DNA of 64,000 bases from Abelmoschus esculentus (GCA_035048815.1 JAUCBN010000054.1:8153001-8217000); one strand, 5' to 3'; positions 35,551 through 48,363 are shown, counted from the stretch's first letter. Notes: generated by a model from the letters alone, not told the origin. Program-made: numbers and translations.

Positions 35551-37760
35551 TATTTATAAATGCTTACCGCTTTGCGAGGTGCAAGTTGTTATTCACTTAG
35601 TGCAAGTTCTATGTTCATACCACCAAATACTATATATAAGTGTCTCTTCTATTCCTTAAAATTAATTTCACTAAACATGAGTGTAGAATGTATTCAACAG
35701 ATATTATAATAAAGAAATTACCTAAATATAGAACAAAAATAAGTAAATAAACAAGCTCACATAAATATTCATAAGTAAACAATAAATTCAAAATAATGGC
35801 TAGTTCCCCGCAAGATACCAAGCACAACATTAATATCAAGTCTTTGGACAGTAATATTAATTGTAAGTGGTACTCTTGTTGTAGCAATCAAACATTGACA
35901 ATAAACTATGTCAAACAATAGATTAATCTTTGGACTAACGTATTGTTCACATAAAATACCATATAATTGTTACACATTTATCGCCACAGTTGTCATTGTA
36001 ATTCGGCCAAATATTAATTTTCCTTTAGGCCAATTAATAAACGCATGAATTACAAAGACCCGTAATTATCTTAATATTTTAAATAAACTAATCTACACAA
36101 AAGCGGTCACTTTGGTGACATTATGTTTCAATTAATCTATTAAAATATTAGATATCCGAAGCTAAAATATGAATTTAATTGTTTCAAAATATTTTTCTTA
36201 ATTTTATCTTTCACTAAAAGTAAAAGATAACCAAAATAATAATAAATTTGAATAAAAGTAACATCATCTCAAGATATCGGACACTCCATTAATATTTAAT
36301 CTTTAGACAAAATATTAACTTGTAAGTGATATCTTAGTGTAGTAATCAAACATTGATAATAAGAATATGTTAAACATAAATCTTCCTTTGGGCCGATTTA
36401 TTGTTCACATATAAAACTAAATAATTATCACATGTTTATTACCATAGATGCACATGTAACATTACTAATTATTAACCTTCCTTTGGGCCAATTAATATTA
36501 GCATAAATTGAATTACATGCACAAAATTTTTTATATTTTAAAATAGAATAATTTCCATAATAAAGGTCACTTTGGTGACTTAATGCTTCAATTAATTTAT
36601 CTTAAAATATATAACATAAAAATACCAATTCAAACTTAATATTTATAACAGTCAAAGCTGAAATTTCTGATAACACTTTAGTTTTCAAAATAAACCAAAT
36701 TAAGGTTGTCTTAATGAGGCTATCAGAATCCAAAGAATTGAAATCTTTGACTGTTGTTCAAAAATTCTTTAAATATGTTTTTACCAAAACTAAAGTCGAT
36801 CAAAACATTTAATCTTTAACTAAAAACAAAATACAAAAAATATCATACAAATGAGTAATTCGTATAATAATTACTTGAAACTTTAATATATTCATAATAA
36901 TATAATAATCAAAAGAAATTTTTGATCAAACCGAATTGAATATATCAATACCAAATATATATTCTATAACACATAATAACATATGATCAAAACTAAATAC
37001 TGAAAATATCAATTAATTAACTACGTAAAGTAGTAGTAAACTTTAAAAAGTAACATGCCAAAAGATTATTCAATTATAACCTAATAGACATAAACCAAAT
37101 ATAAAGCTTCAATAGCTAACTTGATTATAAATTTTTTGAATCATGATAAATTTATCACTACAAAGCCAAATAAAATTTTGTTTTCTTTATTACTAACGAT
37201 CAAAACTAAAAGTTTGATCCAAAAGAATTAAATATACATTTTAAATAAAATATATATTTTCTAAATTAATAACAGTGTGTATTAAAAATACATTTTAATT
37301 GTTATTAATCGAAATTCATTAATTATGGAAAAAATAATAATTAATCCATTGAAATTCAGAACATAAAATTAACATAAAAATGTATGTGATAATTGCCAGA
37401 GTAATCAATGGAATTAAAAATTATTTAATTCCGCACTAACATTAAAAAGAAAAAACAAATTTCCAAATTGAAAAAAATGTAAGCAAATTCAAATTGCAAA
37501 ATCAATCACAAAATTCACAAAGATCGATACGAATATTCCTGATTGAGGAAAAAATATATATCGATTTCTCACGAAATATAAGAATTGTCGAGAAAAGAAT
37601 AAGTGAAATACCAAACCTTAATATTTATGTCGGAAAAAAAAATCAAAAATCACCATAAATATATAAATCCGAGATTTTAAATCGACAATAATCAATAAAG
37701 AATTTAAAACCCCAAAAAACTTAAATCTCAATGATTCGACATAATTCTGGCACTGATGCC
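35551..37760 (-). other. Copia 5' leader with tandem repeat and primer site
   Basis: This is non-coding leader next to the 5' LTR, with a primer-binding-like TGGCATCAGTGCC at 37749-37761 (minus). Two related copies of about 460 bp start near 35799 and 36259, each containing a GTAAGTG...AATCAAACATTGA...CACATAA block and CTTTGGGCC-like motifs. The tandem structure is old, since the copies differ at many sites. Confidence 0.6.
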
Positions 37761-37763
37761 ACT

Positions 37764-38209
37764 TATTAGAATTAAAATATATTCAATACGAATATAAACC
37801 CAAGATCTATACATGTCAAATCATCAAGAACGATAAAATAAATAAACTGATGCGGAAGCGTACCTGAATTAATCTCGATAGAGTTTTTCCAAAGGGTTTG
37901 ATTTTTCAAGAAGTTAGATTACCTCTTGCCACACAACTTTCAGACGGGGAAAAGAGATATGGAAGTTAACCTAATTCTTGGGGACCATAACTCCTTTATA
38001 ATTGATTTAATAACCAACTATTAAGTATTTATAACTCTGCCCCTCATCAATTTATAAATACACCTTATGGTATCTACACTTTTAATTCCATGACAATTTA
38101 ATACTTATAACACGTGTAACATAATTGATTACTTAATTACGTGTTAAACTTTATAATAGCAATATACACTATACATATGTGCTCACTATTATTGAATTTT
38201 AATCCAACG
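37764..38209 (-). repeat. Copia 5' LTR
   Basis: It is homologous to 26580-26986 but both terminal bases have mutated (TATTAG for TGTTAG; CCAACG for CCAACA). It also holds an extra stretch of about 40 bp near 37920-37965 that the other LTR lacks. Confidence 0.85.
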
Positions 38210-38562
38210 GTTTGACAATAAAATTAAACTAATTGATCGTTGTTTTTATATGTGTAGGTTTCAAATATCCTTTATCAATTTGTTGATATTCTTAAACTCA
38301 TTTTGACCTTTTGATTGCTTTGACTTCCTTTAATTTTTTTAGTCATATTAGATTCTTTAACTTTATAAGTATTGATTTCATAATTAATTCATGGACAATT
38401 TATACGAAAATGATACTCTAATTATCATTTTATTACTTATTATTTTATTACTTGATGATCATATGCTTACAAGTAAATACTCAAACTTGGCATTATTTAT
38501 ACAATTAATTAACTAAATACTAAATCTTTTGCCAAGAATTAAACAATTAACAATATTCAACT
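38210..38562 (-). other. 3' flank / 3' UTR region of the P4H gene
   Basis: This is 353 bp between the copia insertion and the P4H stop codon, AT-rich and without a coding frame. It should contain the gene's 3' untranslated region; a specific poly(A) signal cannot be singled out. Confidence 0.5.
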
Positions 38563-39062
38563 TCAAGAAGTAGATTTTTGCCTCATCCATTTTGTTGCAG
38601 ACCATTTCTCTCCGGATAAAACTTCACATCCGCCATGTACGCTCTTTGGATCCGACTGTCCGTCTAGCCCCTAAAAGAAGGCAACACAAACAACAAGACA
38701 AAAAAATAAGCTAAATCCTTCTAAATCTGAGTACTACATAAGAAAGATAACCTTAATCAAACAAAGCAACAAAATAGAGTCAACTTGTATCAAATGGCAG
38801 AAATTCCTCTATGAAAAAATCATTACACTTTTGTAACTGAAACCAGAAATAGTCATTAATACAATTCTCAGTTAACCATGTAATGGATGACCAAAGAAAA
38901 TTTCAATGCATACAAAGCATGCAAAAATGCATTTTAAATGTATGAATAAGAAAGATCAAGGAAACGAACCATGCTCCAGAAAAGCACTGCATCTCCTTTG
39001 ATTGGTTTTACAGACATCCCCTTCACAGTCTTCCCACCACAGTTACAATCACCCTTACCGGC
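38563..39062 (-). CDS. P4H1: P4H exons 11-12
   Basis: Exon 11 (39062-38970) encodes AGKGDCNCGGKTVKGM and SVKPIKGDAVLFWSM. Exon 12 (38670-38563) encodes GLDGQSDPKSVHGGCEVL, GEKWSATKWMRQKSTS and TGA. They continue exon 10 in phase 0 and end exactly where the family ends. They lie 16 kb from exon 10, so they are easily missed. They hold the distal iron-binding His and the 2-oxoglutarate-binding Lys. Confidence 0.88.
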
Positions 39063-39639
39063 CTGACATTTAAAATAACATGTTTGACAAACCAATGCAA
39101 TGAAAGGGATAACATCAAAGCTATTTTCAAAGAAAAGTTGACAAAGAAAAACAATGGAAAAAATTTTGAGAAGAAGATTCTATGGAAGATCATACCAAAT
39201 ACTTTGAGTACTAGCAATTACAGACAATGAGAAACAATATGCAAGGAGAAGGTTTAAAAGGGGCAAGCATCTTCAAGAAAATTAAAATAGACTTGAAGTG
39301 GCTAGAGAGAAAAACACACATGAAAGACTAAATGATCCACCTCTCTAGTAAGGTTGATATCTAAATATTACAAGTTGATATCATCTTTTCTTATAATAGA
39401 TTAAAGTTGGAATAAAACAACACTGTGTGGAGAGAAGGAAAGAAAACAAGAATGCTAGTGGGTTTGAATCTAATCTTGTCCACTGGACAATATATCTTCA
39501 TTCTCCAACTTCATGCCTTCCTCTGGAAAATCTTGATTCCGTTTTGACGCTCATTGCATTCGAGTAACGCGTATCCTTGTAATGCTTGTGCTTGTATTTT
39601 AAAATTTAGAAAGGGTTTCAGAGAGAAAACATCATGTAA

Positions 39640-41899
39640 TTCATTCATAAGATAATTCTTTTTTTTTTACAATTTTCTGTTATAAACCATTGTGTACAAT
39701 TCCAATTGACAACTGCTTAACTTCTTCCTAGGGTCCCTAAATCCACTACATTAGTTCCACAATAATTTCATGCACCCGGTTTGGCTTGGTTCACCCTTCT
39801 TTTGGCCGGTCCACTAGATCATGTTCCCCTTTTAATTTTTCATGTGCTAAATTATCTTCTTTGGTCAATACACTGTCGTTTACTTCCACGAGTATTGCTT
39901 ATCTATTCCCACGTGCATCAACGTCCTCCAGTTCCTTCACAATTTCCCCAATTCCTCTCGATTTCTCTTCCAAAATCCTTAATTCTCCAGATGCTCCACT
40001 TGGGGACATGACAATTCTACCCCTTTTCTTTATTCTCGTCCCCAATGATCAAAATTGGGAAATTGAGCCTTAAGGGCGCTGTAATCCTCCCATGTTGCAT
40101 TCTCAGCCCCTAGGTCAGACCACTGAATCAATAGTTGGATCACTGCTTGGTTATATCATTTGACCATCCTGGAATCTAAAACCAATGGGTAGACCTTCAA
40201 TTGTTCATTTGAACTGACATCAGAAGGATCTATTAAGGTGATGAGATCCTTCTCGTTTCTTTAACAGGCTAACATGAAATACAAGATAGACCTTAGCATG
40301 CTCAGGCAATTGTAATTTGTATGTCACTACCCATAACCTCTATGTTATCTTGTAGGGACCATAATACCAGGTTGCCAGCTTCAAGTTCTTCCTGAATGCC
40401 ACTGAAGTCTGCTTAACCAGTTGATGTTTCAGGTAAACCTCGTCCCTCATATGGAATTCCCTCTCTGATCTCCTCTTGTCTATATAGAGCCTTGAATGGG
40501 GAGATTCCTATTGCTCTTTGGCATTAGCACTTCTCAAATTTTGGACAGACTTACTAAATTGGGTATGAATCTCAACACAAAAGGAAGAAAAATGAATAAA
40601 TAATTCAAAACGAGATTTTATTAAATAAAGCCAAGTCATTCTAGAGTAGTCATCAACGAAAGTAACAAAATAACGAAAACCAGGTTTAGAAGGAACAAGA
40701 CTAGACCCCAAACACCAGAGTGAACTAATTCGAAAGGAGCAGAAGCTTATTTATTGACTTTAAGACTGGAGCTAAGACGATAATGTTTAGCAAAATGACA
40801 AGACTCACAATCTAACGAATTGAAACTAGAAAATTGAGGATAAAGTTTCTTCAAAGAAGGTAGGTAGGATGATCCAATCTGAATAACCCTAAACAATATT
40901 TTTTTTTTGTTTCAAGAAACATAAACAATTGATATCATGTAGAATAAAATTTTATTTTATTTTATTCATAGGGTGGCTAGTTATTATATACAAGATTTAA
41001 CCTAATATTCTAAGTAACTAATTAATAGAAAGGTAAAACCCTAGACCTAATACTCTAATAAAGTTCACTTTTCACAAGACTAAACATATCTCCTAACCAT
41101 AGCCTTCAGTCCCTTCCAATAAAAGTATGGATTAATTTTTTGGTAAGTGGTCTGTATTCCTGAATGTCTTCCTTGGGATGAATCATGTAAGGACTGAACT
41201 ATTTGTTTTCTAAAATCACCATGTTCCCCAATGTACACCATTCCTTTACACGTCAACATGCTTTTGTTGAATTCCCAATACTCTCTTGTTTCCTTGTTTA
41301 CTGTCACAACAATAATCATGTCCTTAGCTTCGACATCACCTTTATAACTATCTTTAATATCTCTAACCCAACTAGGTGTAATCATGATAGTGGTCCTCTC
41401 CTTCAAACTGGCCTCAGCTTCATGTTGCTTTGAGAGAGCATCTGCCACCACATTCTGCTTCCCTTCCTATATTGATATTGAATCACATAATTCAACCCCA
41501 GTAATTTGGTTAGGACCTTAAATTCAATGTGCCCATGGTGAGTTCTAAATGTTGTTTTTGGGACATCTTCTGGTTTAATTCTGATTTGTCAATAGCCTAA
41601 CCTTAGGTCTATTTTTTAGTTGTATTCAAATCCTCCCAACTCATCAAGCAAGTCCACCACAGGAATTGGGAATTTGTCTTTTTTGTCAATTCATTTAATT
41701 GTCTGTAGTCCACACACATTCTTCAAGTCCCATCTTTTTTTACTAGTAGGCAGGCGACAACAAAAGGACTTTTACTAGTCTGTATAATAGAGGTAGCTAA
41801 TATCTCTGCCACTTGCTTATCTATTTCAATCTTTTGAAAGTATGGAAATCTATAAGGCCTTTGACTTGTATGTTGTGAGCTTGGCTTTAAAATGATTGT
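39640..41899 (-). pseudogene. Gypsy remnant (outer element), 3' half
   Basis: On the minus strand this holds the start of reverse transcriptase (RPYRFPYFQK-like near 41850 and CVDYRQLNEL near 41710). An internal deletion follows to the end of RNase H (MVADALSKQHEAE at 41451) and the integrase HHCC region (HSGIQTTYQKINPYFYWKGL, 41080-41451). After a gap there is integrase C-terminal sequence (about 40500-40080). 39640-40080 may be its 3' LTR area, but no ends were found. It continues at 44157-44657 beyond a copia insertion. Confidence 0.7.
40508..40711 (-). pseudogene. Copia integrase fragment
   Basis: This 67-residue piece has the copia integrase-core signature (YFVTFVDDYSRMTWLYL, then IHTQF). 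It does not fit the surrounding gypsy frame, so it is a separate copia fragment inserted in or joined to the gypsy remnant; its limits are roughly 40490-41080. Confidence 0.75.
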
Positions 41900-42159
41900 T
41901 GTTAGTTTATCCGGTATTTATAGTTAGTTTTTAGAGAGTTTATCTTAGAGAGTAAGATGTATTTTATTAAATTCTAGTAAATAATTATATTTAAAGCTAA
42001 CTACTTAAGAGTTTGGAGTTAGAATTTTAATGTATCTAAGACTCCTAATTTAATTAAAAATTCTACTCTTAGAAGTTTATAAAAGAGTATGTAAACTCAA
42101 TTTTAACGAGCAAAAATAAATTGATCAAATTTATTTAAACTATCGTTTATTCACATGGT

Positions 42160-42790
42160 ATCAGTCTAATTTTGATCCTCTCAAAAAATTCCTTTCATGG
42201 AATATTATCTTCAATCAACGTTGAATTTAAAATCCTCCTCAACCTCTATTGTGTCAGTATGACAAATTTTTCAAAAGTTATAGGCTCCTCTGTTACTAAA
42301 CAACAGATGCTGAAAATCCAACAACTGTTCAAAAAATTCAATGACAAGAAACCTAGCCTTCGTGGAAGATGAAGGTATCCAGAAAAAAATCCTCTTCTAC
42401 TGTTTTTCTTTCAACTACATCTAATTGGATAGTTGACTCTGGTGCTTCTGACCACATGACTGGTAACATAGACCTACTCCTTAATTTTATTTCTTCCTCA
42501 AAGAGTTCTATTAAAGTAGATGATGGTTCCCTCTCCTCAATTAAAAGCATTGGTACAATAATTATTAACAGTAACCTATTGTCTGTGAGCAAGCTTTTTA
42601 AGGATTAGAATTGTTCTTTCTGTTTCACTAATAAAGAATGTTTTTTACAGGCACCGGTTTCAAGGAAGAAGATTAACAATGCTAAGTTGTAAGGTGGTCT
42701 TTATGTCCTTTCCAACAACAACAAATCTATCAAGTTTCCTTCTCCATCTTATTTTAATTCCTTTATCTTAATTCCTTAGGACAGATTGAT
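42160..42790 (+). pseudogene. Copia gag-end and protease remnant
   Basis: Frames at 42172-42372 and 42369-42608 give a gag tail and then a copia aspartic protease with the catalytic Asp-Ser-Gly (NWIVDSGASDHMTG). A frame break occurs near 42608 before a decayed pre-integrase segment. Confidence 0.7.
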
Positions 42791-43262
42791 ATTGCTATGT
42801 TATGGCATTTTAGATTAGGTCACCTAAACTTTCATTTTTTTGCAAAAATCTTTTCACATTTGTTTATTAGTAAAAAATCATCTTCTTTTAAATGTCATAT
42901 TTGTCCACATTTGTTTATTAGTAGCTTGAAATTGAGTACAAAACCTTAGCTCTAGGAATATGTGAAGGGAAGAACTTGGAATGTGTCAAGACAAGAAGTT
43001 TGAAATTTTTTGTGACAAACAATCAACAATCTAGATTACCAGAAATCCTATCCAGTATGATCGAACAAAAAATATTGAGATAAACAGACACTTCATAGCA
43101 GAGAAACTCACAAGTGGAATTACATCTCTATCCTATGTTCCAACAGAGGAACAAGTGACAGATATATTCACAAAAGCTCTGCCAAAACCTCGTTCAACAA
43201 GTTTATGTTCAAGCTAGGATTACACAATGTATACTCACTAGCTTGAGGGGAAATCTTAGTTA

Positions 43263-43900
43263 TAGGGATGGCAAAAATATCCGTCCCCAACCCAATCTAG
43301 TGTGTCCTGACTCAACCCGGTCGGTTTTTTCTCTTTAAATTTCAGGGATGGGGCCGGGGCTTAAAAATCATTGAGTCGGGTCAGGTTGGGTATTTGTTTG
43401 AAATTTCCCGCCCTGGTATATTTTTATATTTTTATTATATTTATAAAAAATATCATTATACATACACTTTTATGTGCTTTAAGTAATTTTTATACTTTTG
43501 AAGTTTGTTCTTATAATAAAAAAAATATTAGATGTTGTTCAAGTTTTAATATATTCAATTCTGTCAGTCGATGATTCAAGTTTTTTTTCTTTTAAATATG
43601 TAATTTAACATGTGAATAATTTAAATTGTACTTTATTTTATTTTTTACATAAATTTAAAGTTACTTAAAAAACATAATTTATGATTGTTATGAAGGATTG
43701 ATCAAATCTAACTTTTATCGATGATAATTTTTTTTTATTTTTCGGGTCAGGTTGAGATCGGGTTTAAGAAATAATATATCGGGACGAGGCGGGTAAATTA
43801 ATATTTTAACCTGAGTTGGGTCAAGGTCAAGTTAAGGGATTACTAAATCGGGTTGGGGTCAAGGCGGCTAGAACCCCGTCCCGCCCCATTGTCATCCCTA
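43263..43900. mobile_element. Small inverted-repeat element (MITE-like)
   Basis: The ends TAGGGATGGCAA and, inverted, TAGGGATGACAATGGGGCGG pair with each other. GTTA occurs on both sides (43259-43262 and 43901-43904). The element is 638 bp, carries no protein frame and sits at the very start of the copia 3' LTR. Superfamily is open: a 4-bp duplication or a TA target both fit. Confidence 0.7.
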
Positions 43901-44156
43901 GTTAATTTATCCGGTATTTATAGTTAGTTTTCAAAGAGTTTATCTTAAAGGGTAAGATGTGTTTTAATTAGATTCTAGTACGTAATTATGTTTAAATTCA
44001 ACTACTTAAGAGTTTAGAGTTAGAATTTTAATGTATCTAAGACTCCTAGTTTAATTAAAAAATTTACTCTTAGAAGTCCATAAAAGAGTTTGTAAACTCA
44101 ATTTTGATTAGCAAAAATAAATTGATCAAGTTTACTCAAACTATCGTTTATTCACA

Positions 44157-44657
44157 AATGCATGGTCATGTGATCATTCAAGGGGAATCCCATTTGGATC
44201 CTCAAATACTCCTCTAAATTCTTTCAATACAAGCATTAATTCCTCAGAAATTTCAGACTTCTCCTCCACACTAAGCAGATACAACTTTCCTTGCAATTCT
44301 GCATCTTTCTCCCTTAACTTATACAATTTCTCAGATATCAACTTAAACGCTACTTATGTCCCTCATGCAACAACACCTTCTCACCATCCTTTTCAAAACT
44401 TAGAGTCATCTCCTTGAAGTCCATGAAGATTAGACTATATCTTCTCATCCAATCAACACCCAATACCATGTCACTGCCTCTCATTCTCAATACTCTAAAA
44501 TCATGTTTAAATGTTTGCCCTTGCATGGCCCATGTCAACTGATTATTTCTGGCTAAATTGTAGAGCTTCTCCCCATTGGATATTGTTATAGCTAAGGGGT
44601 GTGTGGTTACTACTTCCATCCCTTCTTTGTCCAGTTGGGTGTTATGAAACTATGTGA
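44157..44657 (-). pseudogene. Gypsy remnant (outer element), protease part
   Basis: The frame 44619-44350 has the post-catalytic part of a gypsy protease (MVLGVDWMRRYSLIFMDF). The sequence 44350-44157 gives the link before reverse transcriptase (VFEDPNGIPLE-like). It joins the reverse-transcriptase start at 41899 once the copia insertion is set aside. At 44657 it is cut by the next LTR element. Confidence 0.75.
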
Positions 44658-46790
44658 TGTGATATTAACTAGACTCGTCATTTCACATATACTTGTCATA
44701 CCTTGGACTTTTTTCATAAATTATTCAAAGAGAGTTCTACCATATTTCGTTCTATATTTGCATATTTATGCATTATATTCTATCATTCATTTGCATGATT
44801 TATACTTGTGTATGAATCTACATGAATTTTATTAATTGGATGATATCAAATTGAATGATGAAATAAGCATGCTACTTCATTCAAGCATGTACGTTAGTTA
44901 GGTTCATTTAAGTATGTGTTGCATTGAAACATTAATTCATTAATGCATGTAGTTCATTAATAAAGTTAGTGCATTGATTAAGCTAGTTCATTCATTAAAT
45001 TAATTAATTAATGAAACTAACTCTTAAATTGTTTTACGCATGTGTTTTTAATTAAAATATAAATAATGTTTACCTTTGTGTTAGGTGAAAGAAAGGAGAT
45101 GAATACTCACATCAAATACAAAAATATAGTCAGATTAATCTTCATTTTTGAATTATATCCGGGCTGATTCGAGTCTTGAAGTCTTTTTCAAAATTATTCT
45201 TCTGTCTCTTAGCTTTCCAACGCCTTTTGAATCACCTTAATCCGATATCGGGAGCTTGAGATATAATTAATTTTTTTGAAGACAGAGCAGGCTAGAATCT
45301 TTATTACGGGAATTTTATGCAAAGATGATTTGGATGAGTTTGAGCCAAGGAAAAGTCTCTTCATCATCAACCAAGAGACAAATCATTGAATGTCTTCTTT
45401 ATTCACATATTCAAGAAAATTTAAAGCTTATTTTTATTCATACAATTAAAGAACATCATTATTCAAATAATCAAGGCATTCAAGTCACTTCTTCATCATC
45501 CTTTGAAGGCTATTTGTATTTTACATGAAAACAAGCAATGAAAGCCTCTTAATGCATAATATTATGACATTCAAGAAGGTTAATTAGCTTGAGAATCAAC
45601 ATGGAATTGAAAGAGACGCTCTCCTTTTTGCTACCAAAGTGTCTACGTACATCAAGTGTTTACTTTCACCCTTTTTTATTCATGAAAGAACAAGATAAGG
45701 CAGCCCAAGAGTCCTTCCACCATTTGGACGAAAATATGTGTATATTAAACCTAAATTAAGTCCAAATTCATCAATAATACCTTGAACATTCATCCACTTA
45801 AAGATAAAAAAGAAAACAAAGTATTCATTAGCATTCATCACCATAAAGATGAAACATTCATCTCTTGTTATAAGACTTTTTATATGGTTCCTATGAACAC
45901 TATAAATAGAAATTTTTTCTTCATTTGTAAAAACACTTTGATATAAGAAAAATCTTTTTGAAAGATTGCTTTTAGCTTTGTTCTTGCGAAAACTTTATCG
46001 GCTTCAAGTTAAGGTTGTGGTCTTCATCCATTTTATCTTATTATCGCATTGATTCCTAACTCCTTATAACTAGTGGGTCACGTGCTATATTCCTTCACTA
46101 CAATCTATAATGTTATATTGTTGGTTCCTAGCTCGTTATAACTAGCGAGTCACAATCCGCCATCCTTACAACTTACAAAATTCATGTCACTTTCATCATT
46201 TTTTCACCTCTTATTCATTTATTTCATATAATCACCATACCGTCACACTTCCATCATTTTTTTTAATATTTTTGTTTGTTCTTATGCTTCATATTTATGC
46301 AATTACAATATACTAATTCTTGAGAAATCTATTCTTACTAGAATCACGATCGGGCAACATAATATGACTCAGACCATATTACCGGGTTCATATCAATTGG
46401 TAATTAGAGCCTAGAAAATTTTGTAAGGTCTTTTTTCTTTGTCTCTCAGGTTAATAAAGGAAAAAAAATCGAAGCAAAATTCAAAGAGGGAAGGAGCAAA
46501 CATCTAGTAAACTTCTTTAATCTTACAAAAATATATATTTGAAGTGTTTATTATAGTTTTCTTATATTTCTCACCATTGTTTTCTCTTAACCTTTCACAA
46601 TTTCACCTCTTACCTAAACAAGTTATTTCAGTCGATTTCTACAAGACACTTGCAAGCCTTGAGTGAGTTTTCTAAAGGACTTTAACGAGAGCAATAGTGG
46701 AAAAAGGCACGAGAGAACACTAAAGGTAAAAGCCATCCCAAGTGAAACACGAGTGGAATGGTATTTTATTTTGAGTGAAATAATGAGGTT

Positions 46791-47300
46791 TTGATTTGTG
46801 AGAATTTTTTTACTAATCTTTGTTTCATTATATCTCAAGATTTCAATCATAAGATAAAGAGATTGTTTCAAAAGCATCTCGACCCAATCACCAAGAAGAT
46901 GGAACGAATAATAGAAAGTCGTTCTTGTTCACAACCATCTCCGTCAAAGGTTAAAAGAACTATTGTGAAGCACTATTCGGGATTAATCTCTAACTCTAGT
47001 CAAAGACCACGAAGAGATGATATAGTTTCTCAATCGAGAGAGTACATGCCGAAAGAGAAGACTACTCCAAATAAAAGCAACTTACATCCTGATTTTAGAT
47101 GCTATCGTTGCTTGGGAAAAGGACACACATCTAATCAATATCCTAATCGGAGTGCTATAAAGCCTAAAGGCATTTTTAAAGATGTAGCCAACTCTAAACC
47201 AAGAGAAGAAATCAAAATAGAGGCGATTGAACAAATTAACCCAAGAGAAGATGAGAGCAAAGTTACAACCGGAGTAGAATCGAGAGATGATATATATTGA
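46791..47300 (+). pseudogene. Gag zinc-knuckle fragment
   Basis: The 169-codon frame contains CYRCLGKGHTSNQYPN, a CCHC knuckle whose last Cys is replaced by Tyr. The surrounding residues are basic and Ser/Pro-rich, as in the tail of gag. A likelier in-frame ATG is at 46899 (MERIIESRSC). The capsid part upstream is not present in this frame. Confidence 0.65.
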
Positions 47301-47524
47301 GAGACATGTAAGTTTGATCTTCCTTTACTTTGCAACACTGATGTTAAAATTATTCCTAGTGCAAGCAAAGGCGAAAATGAGATTACATATGAAGAAGAAT
47401 CTAAAGTCAAAGAGTCCATCAAGGGAGAAATCACATTCAAAGATGTTTTCGAACACAAAGAGACAAAAAAGCTCACTTTAGCATTGTTTTTACCCCAATA
47501 AGACCACAAAAAGATCAAATACAA

Positions 47525-48363
47525 TTGAGAGAGAATTACAATAAAGCCAAAGAGAACGAGAGAAAAAATGAGATAAAAACAAAAAAGAATGATCAAAAAG
47601 AGGAAAAGAAAAACATCTTTCGAGAGAAAAAGAAATTCAAATGGAATAGGAGAGTGAAAATATGCACATTGAAAAGCAAGAGTGTAAAATTGAAGAGAGA
47701 GTTCAAAAGAAGCATGAAAGTGAGAAAAAAGAATTGGAAGAGTTGGGAAATTTATTTTCTACCAATCGATCTTTTCTTCTTACCTTTTCTTTTGACTTAC
47801 AGGTTATTCCAAGAGACCTTTTACCAAATAATACAAGAAACATCTCTTTGAAAATCCCAAAAGATGTGTCATCTAAAATTTCAAGGGACGTGTTCATTGC
47901 ATGTACACTCCATCCATTTGATGGACGTCATGAAAGGGAAGTTTCAACGAATTTAATTCTTGAGAATATCAAGGGACAAATTCCATTAAATAACTTTCAT
48001 GAATCTTCAATGTTTCTTCATTCTATAAATGGTGATTCATTTTCTAATGTAGGTTCATTTTATATCATATTGAATACTCTTCAAGTAGTTGTTCATATTT
48101 ATAATGATGGATTCAAAGTGATTGAAGACGACATGACTTACCTACTTGAGCGAGTACACCTTGAAAAAACTCGATGGAATTGTGCTTACTTGAAGAGAGA
48201 AGTTGATCAAAGAGGGTTGAATGAACAACATACATCATTTCTTATTCTAGTGGAGCAATCAATGACAAGTTGCTTCGATTTGAGGACAAATCTCGTTAAA
48301 GAAGGAGGGAATAATGTGATCCTAACTAGACTCATTATTTCACATATACTTGTCATACTTTAG
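47525..48363 (+). pseudogene. Orphan frame(s) of unknown function inside the non-autonomous element
   Basis: A Lys/Glu-rich stretch (47525-47720) overlaps a 233-codon frame starting at ATG 47662. The latter continues through VIPRDLLPNNTRNISLKIPK, TLHPFDGRHEREVSTNL and FHESSMFLHSINGDSF and ends in the right LTR at 48363. The first 40 residues look like a charged helix; the rest is a mixed fold with no membrane segment. I recognise no retroviral domain. It could be a decayed polyprotein part read in one frame, or an extra gene of this element family. Confidence 0.45.

Larger units (their letters stand above)
26580..38209 (-). mobile_element. Copia retrotransposon, degraded, hosting a nested chromovirus
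   Basis: Related LTRs lie at 26580-26986 (407 bp) and 37764-38209 (446 bp). The minus-strand orientation is shown by a polypurine tract (CCCAAGTGGGAGAT, plus-strand complement at 26987-27000) next to the 26.6 kb LTR, and by a primer-binding-like TGGCATCAGTGCC (37749-37761) next to the other. Flanks GTTTA (26575-26579) and GTTTG (38210-38214) are a near-perfect 5-bp duplication. The interior is about 10.8 kb, of which 6 kb is the inserted chromovirus at 27907-33878. Reverse-transcriptase and gag remnants are heavily decayed. It lies about 350 bp past the P4H stop codon. Confidence 0.85.
41900..44156 (+). mobile_element. Copia deletion derivative
   Basis: LTRs of about 256 bp lie at 41900-42155 (TGTTAGTTTATCC...TTCACA) and about 43901-44156. 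A primer site TGGTATCAGT starts at 42156 and a purine-rich TTGAGGGGAAATCT lies before the second LTR. The interior keeps the protease motif WIVDSGASDHMTG (about 42420-42470), a pre-integrase stretch (GHLNFHF) and the very end of RNase H (near 43060-43260, QIYSQKLCQN frame). Integrase and reverse transcriptase are gone. Flanking ATTGT and AATGC look like a diverged 5-bp duplication of ATTGC. It interrupts the gypsy remnant. Confidence 0.8.

Noticed and set aside
39781..40073. Plus-strand frames next to the gypsy remnant
   Set aside because: Low-complexity Ser/Leu/Pro frames in probable LTR or polyprotein antisense sequence; no support for a gene.
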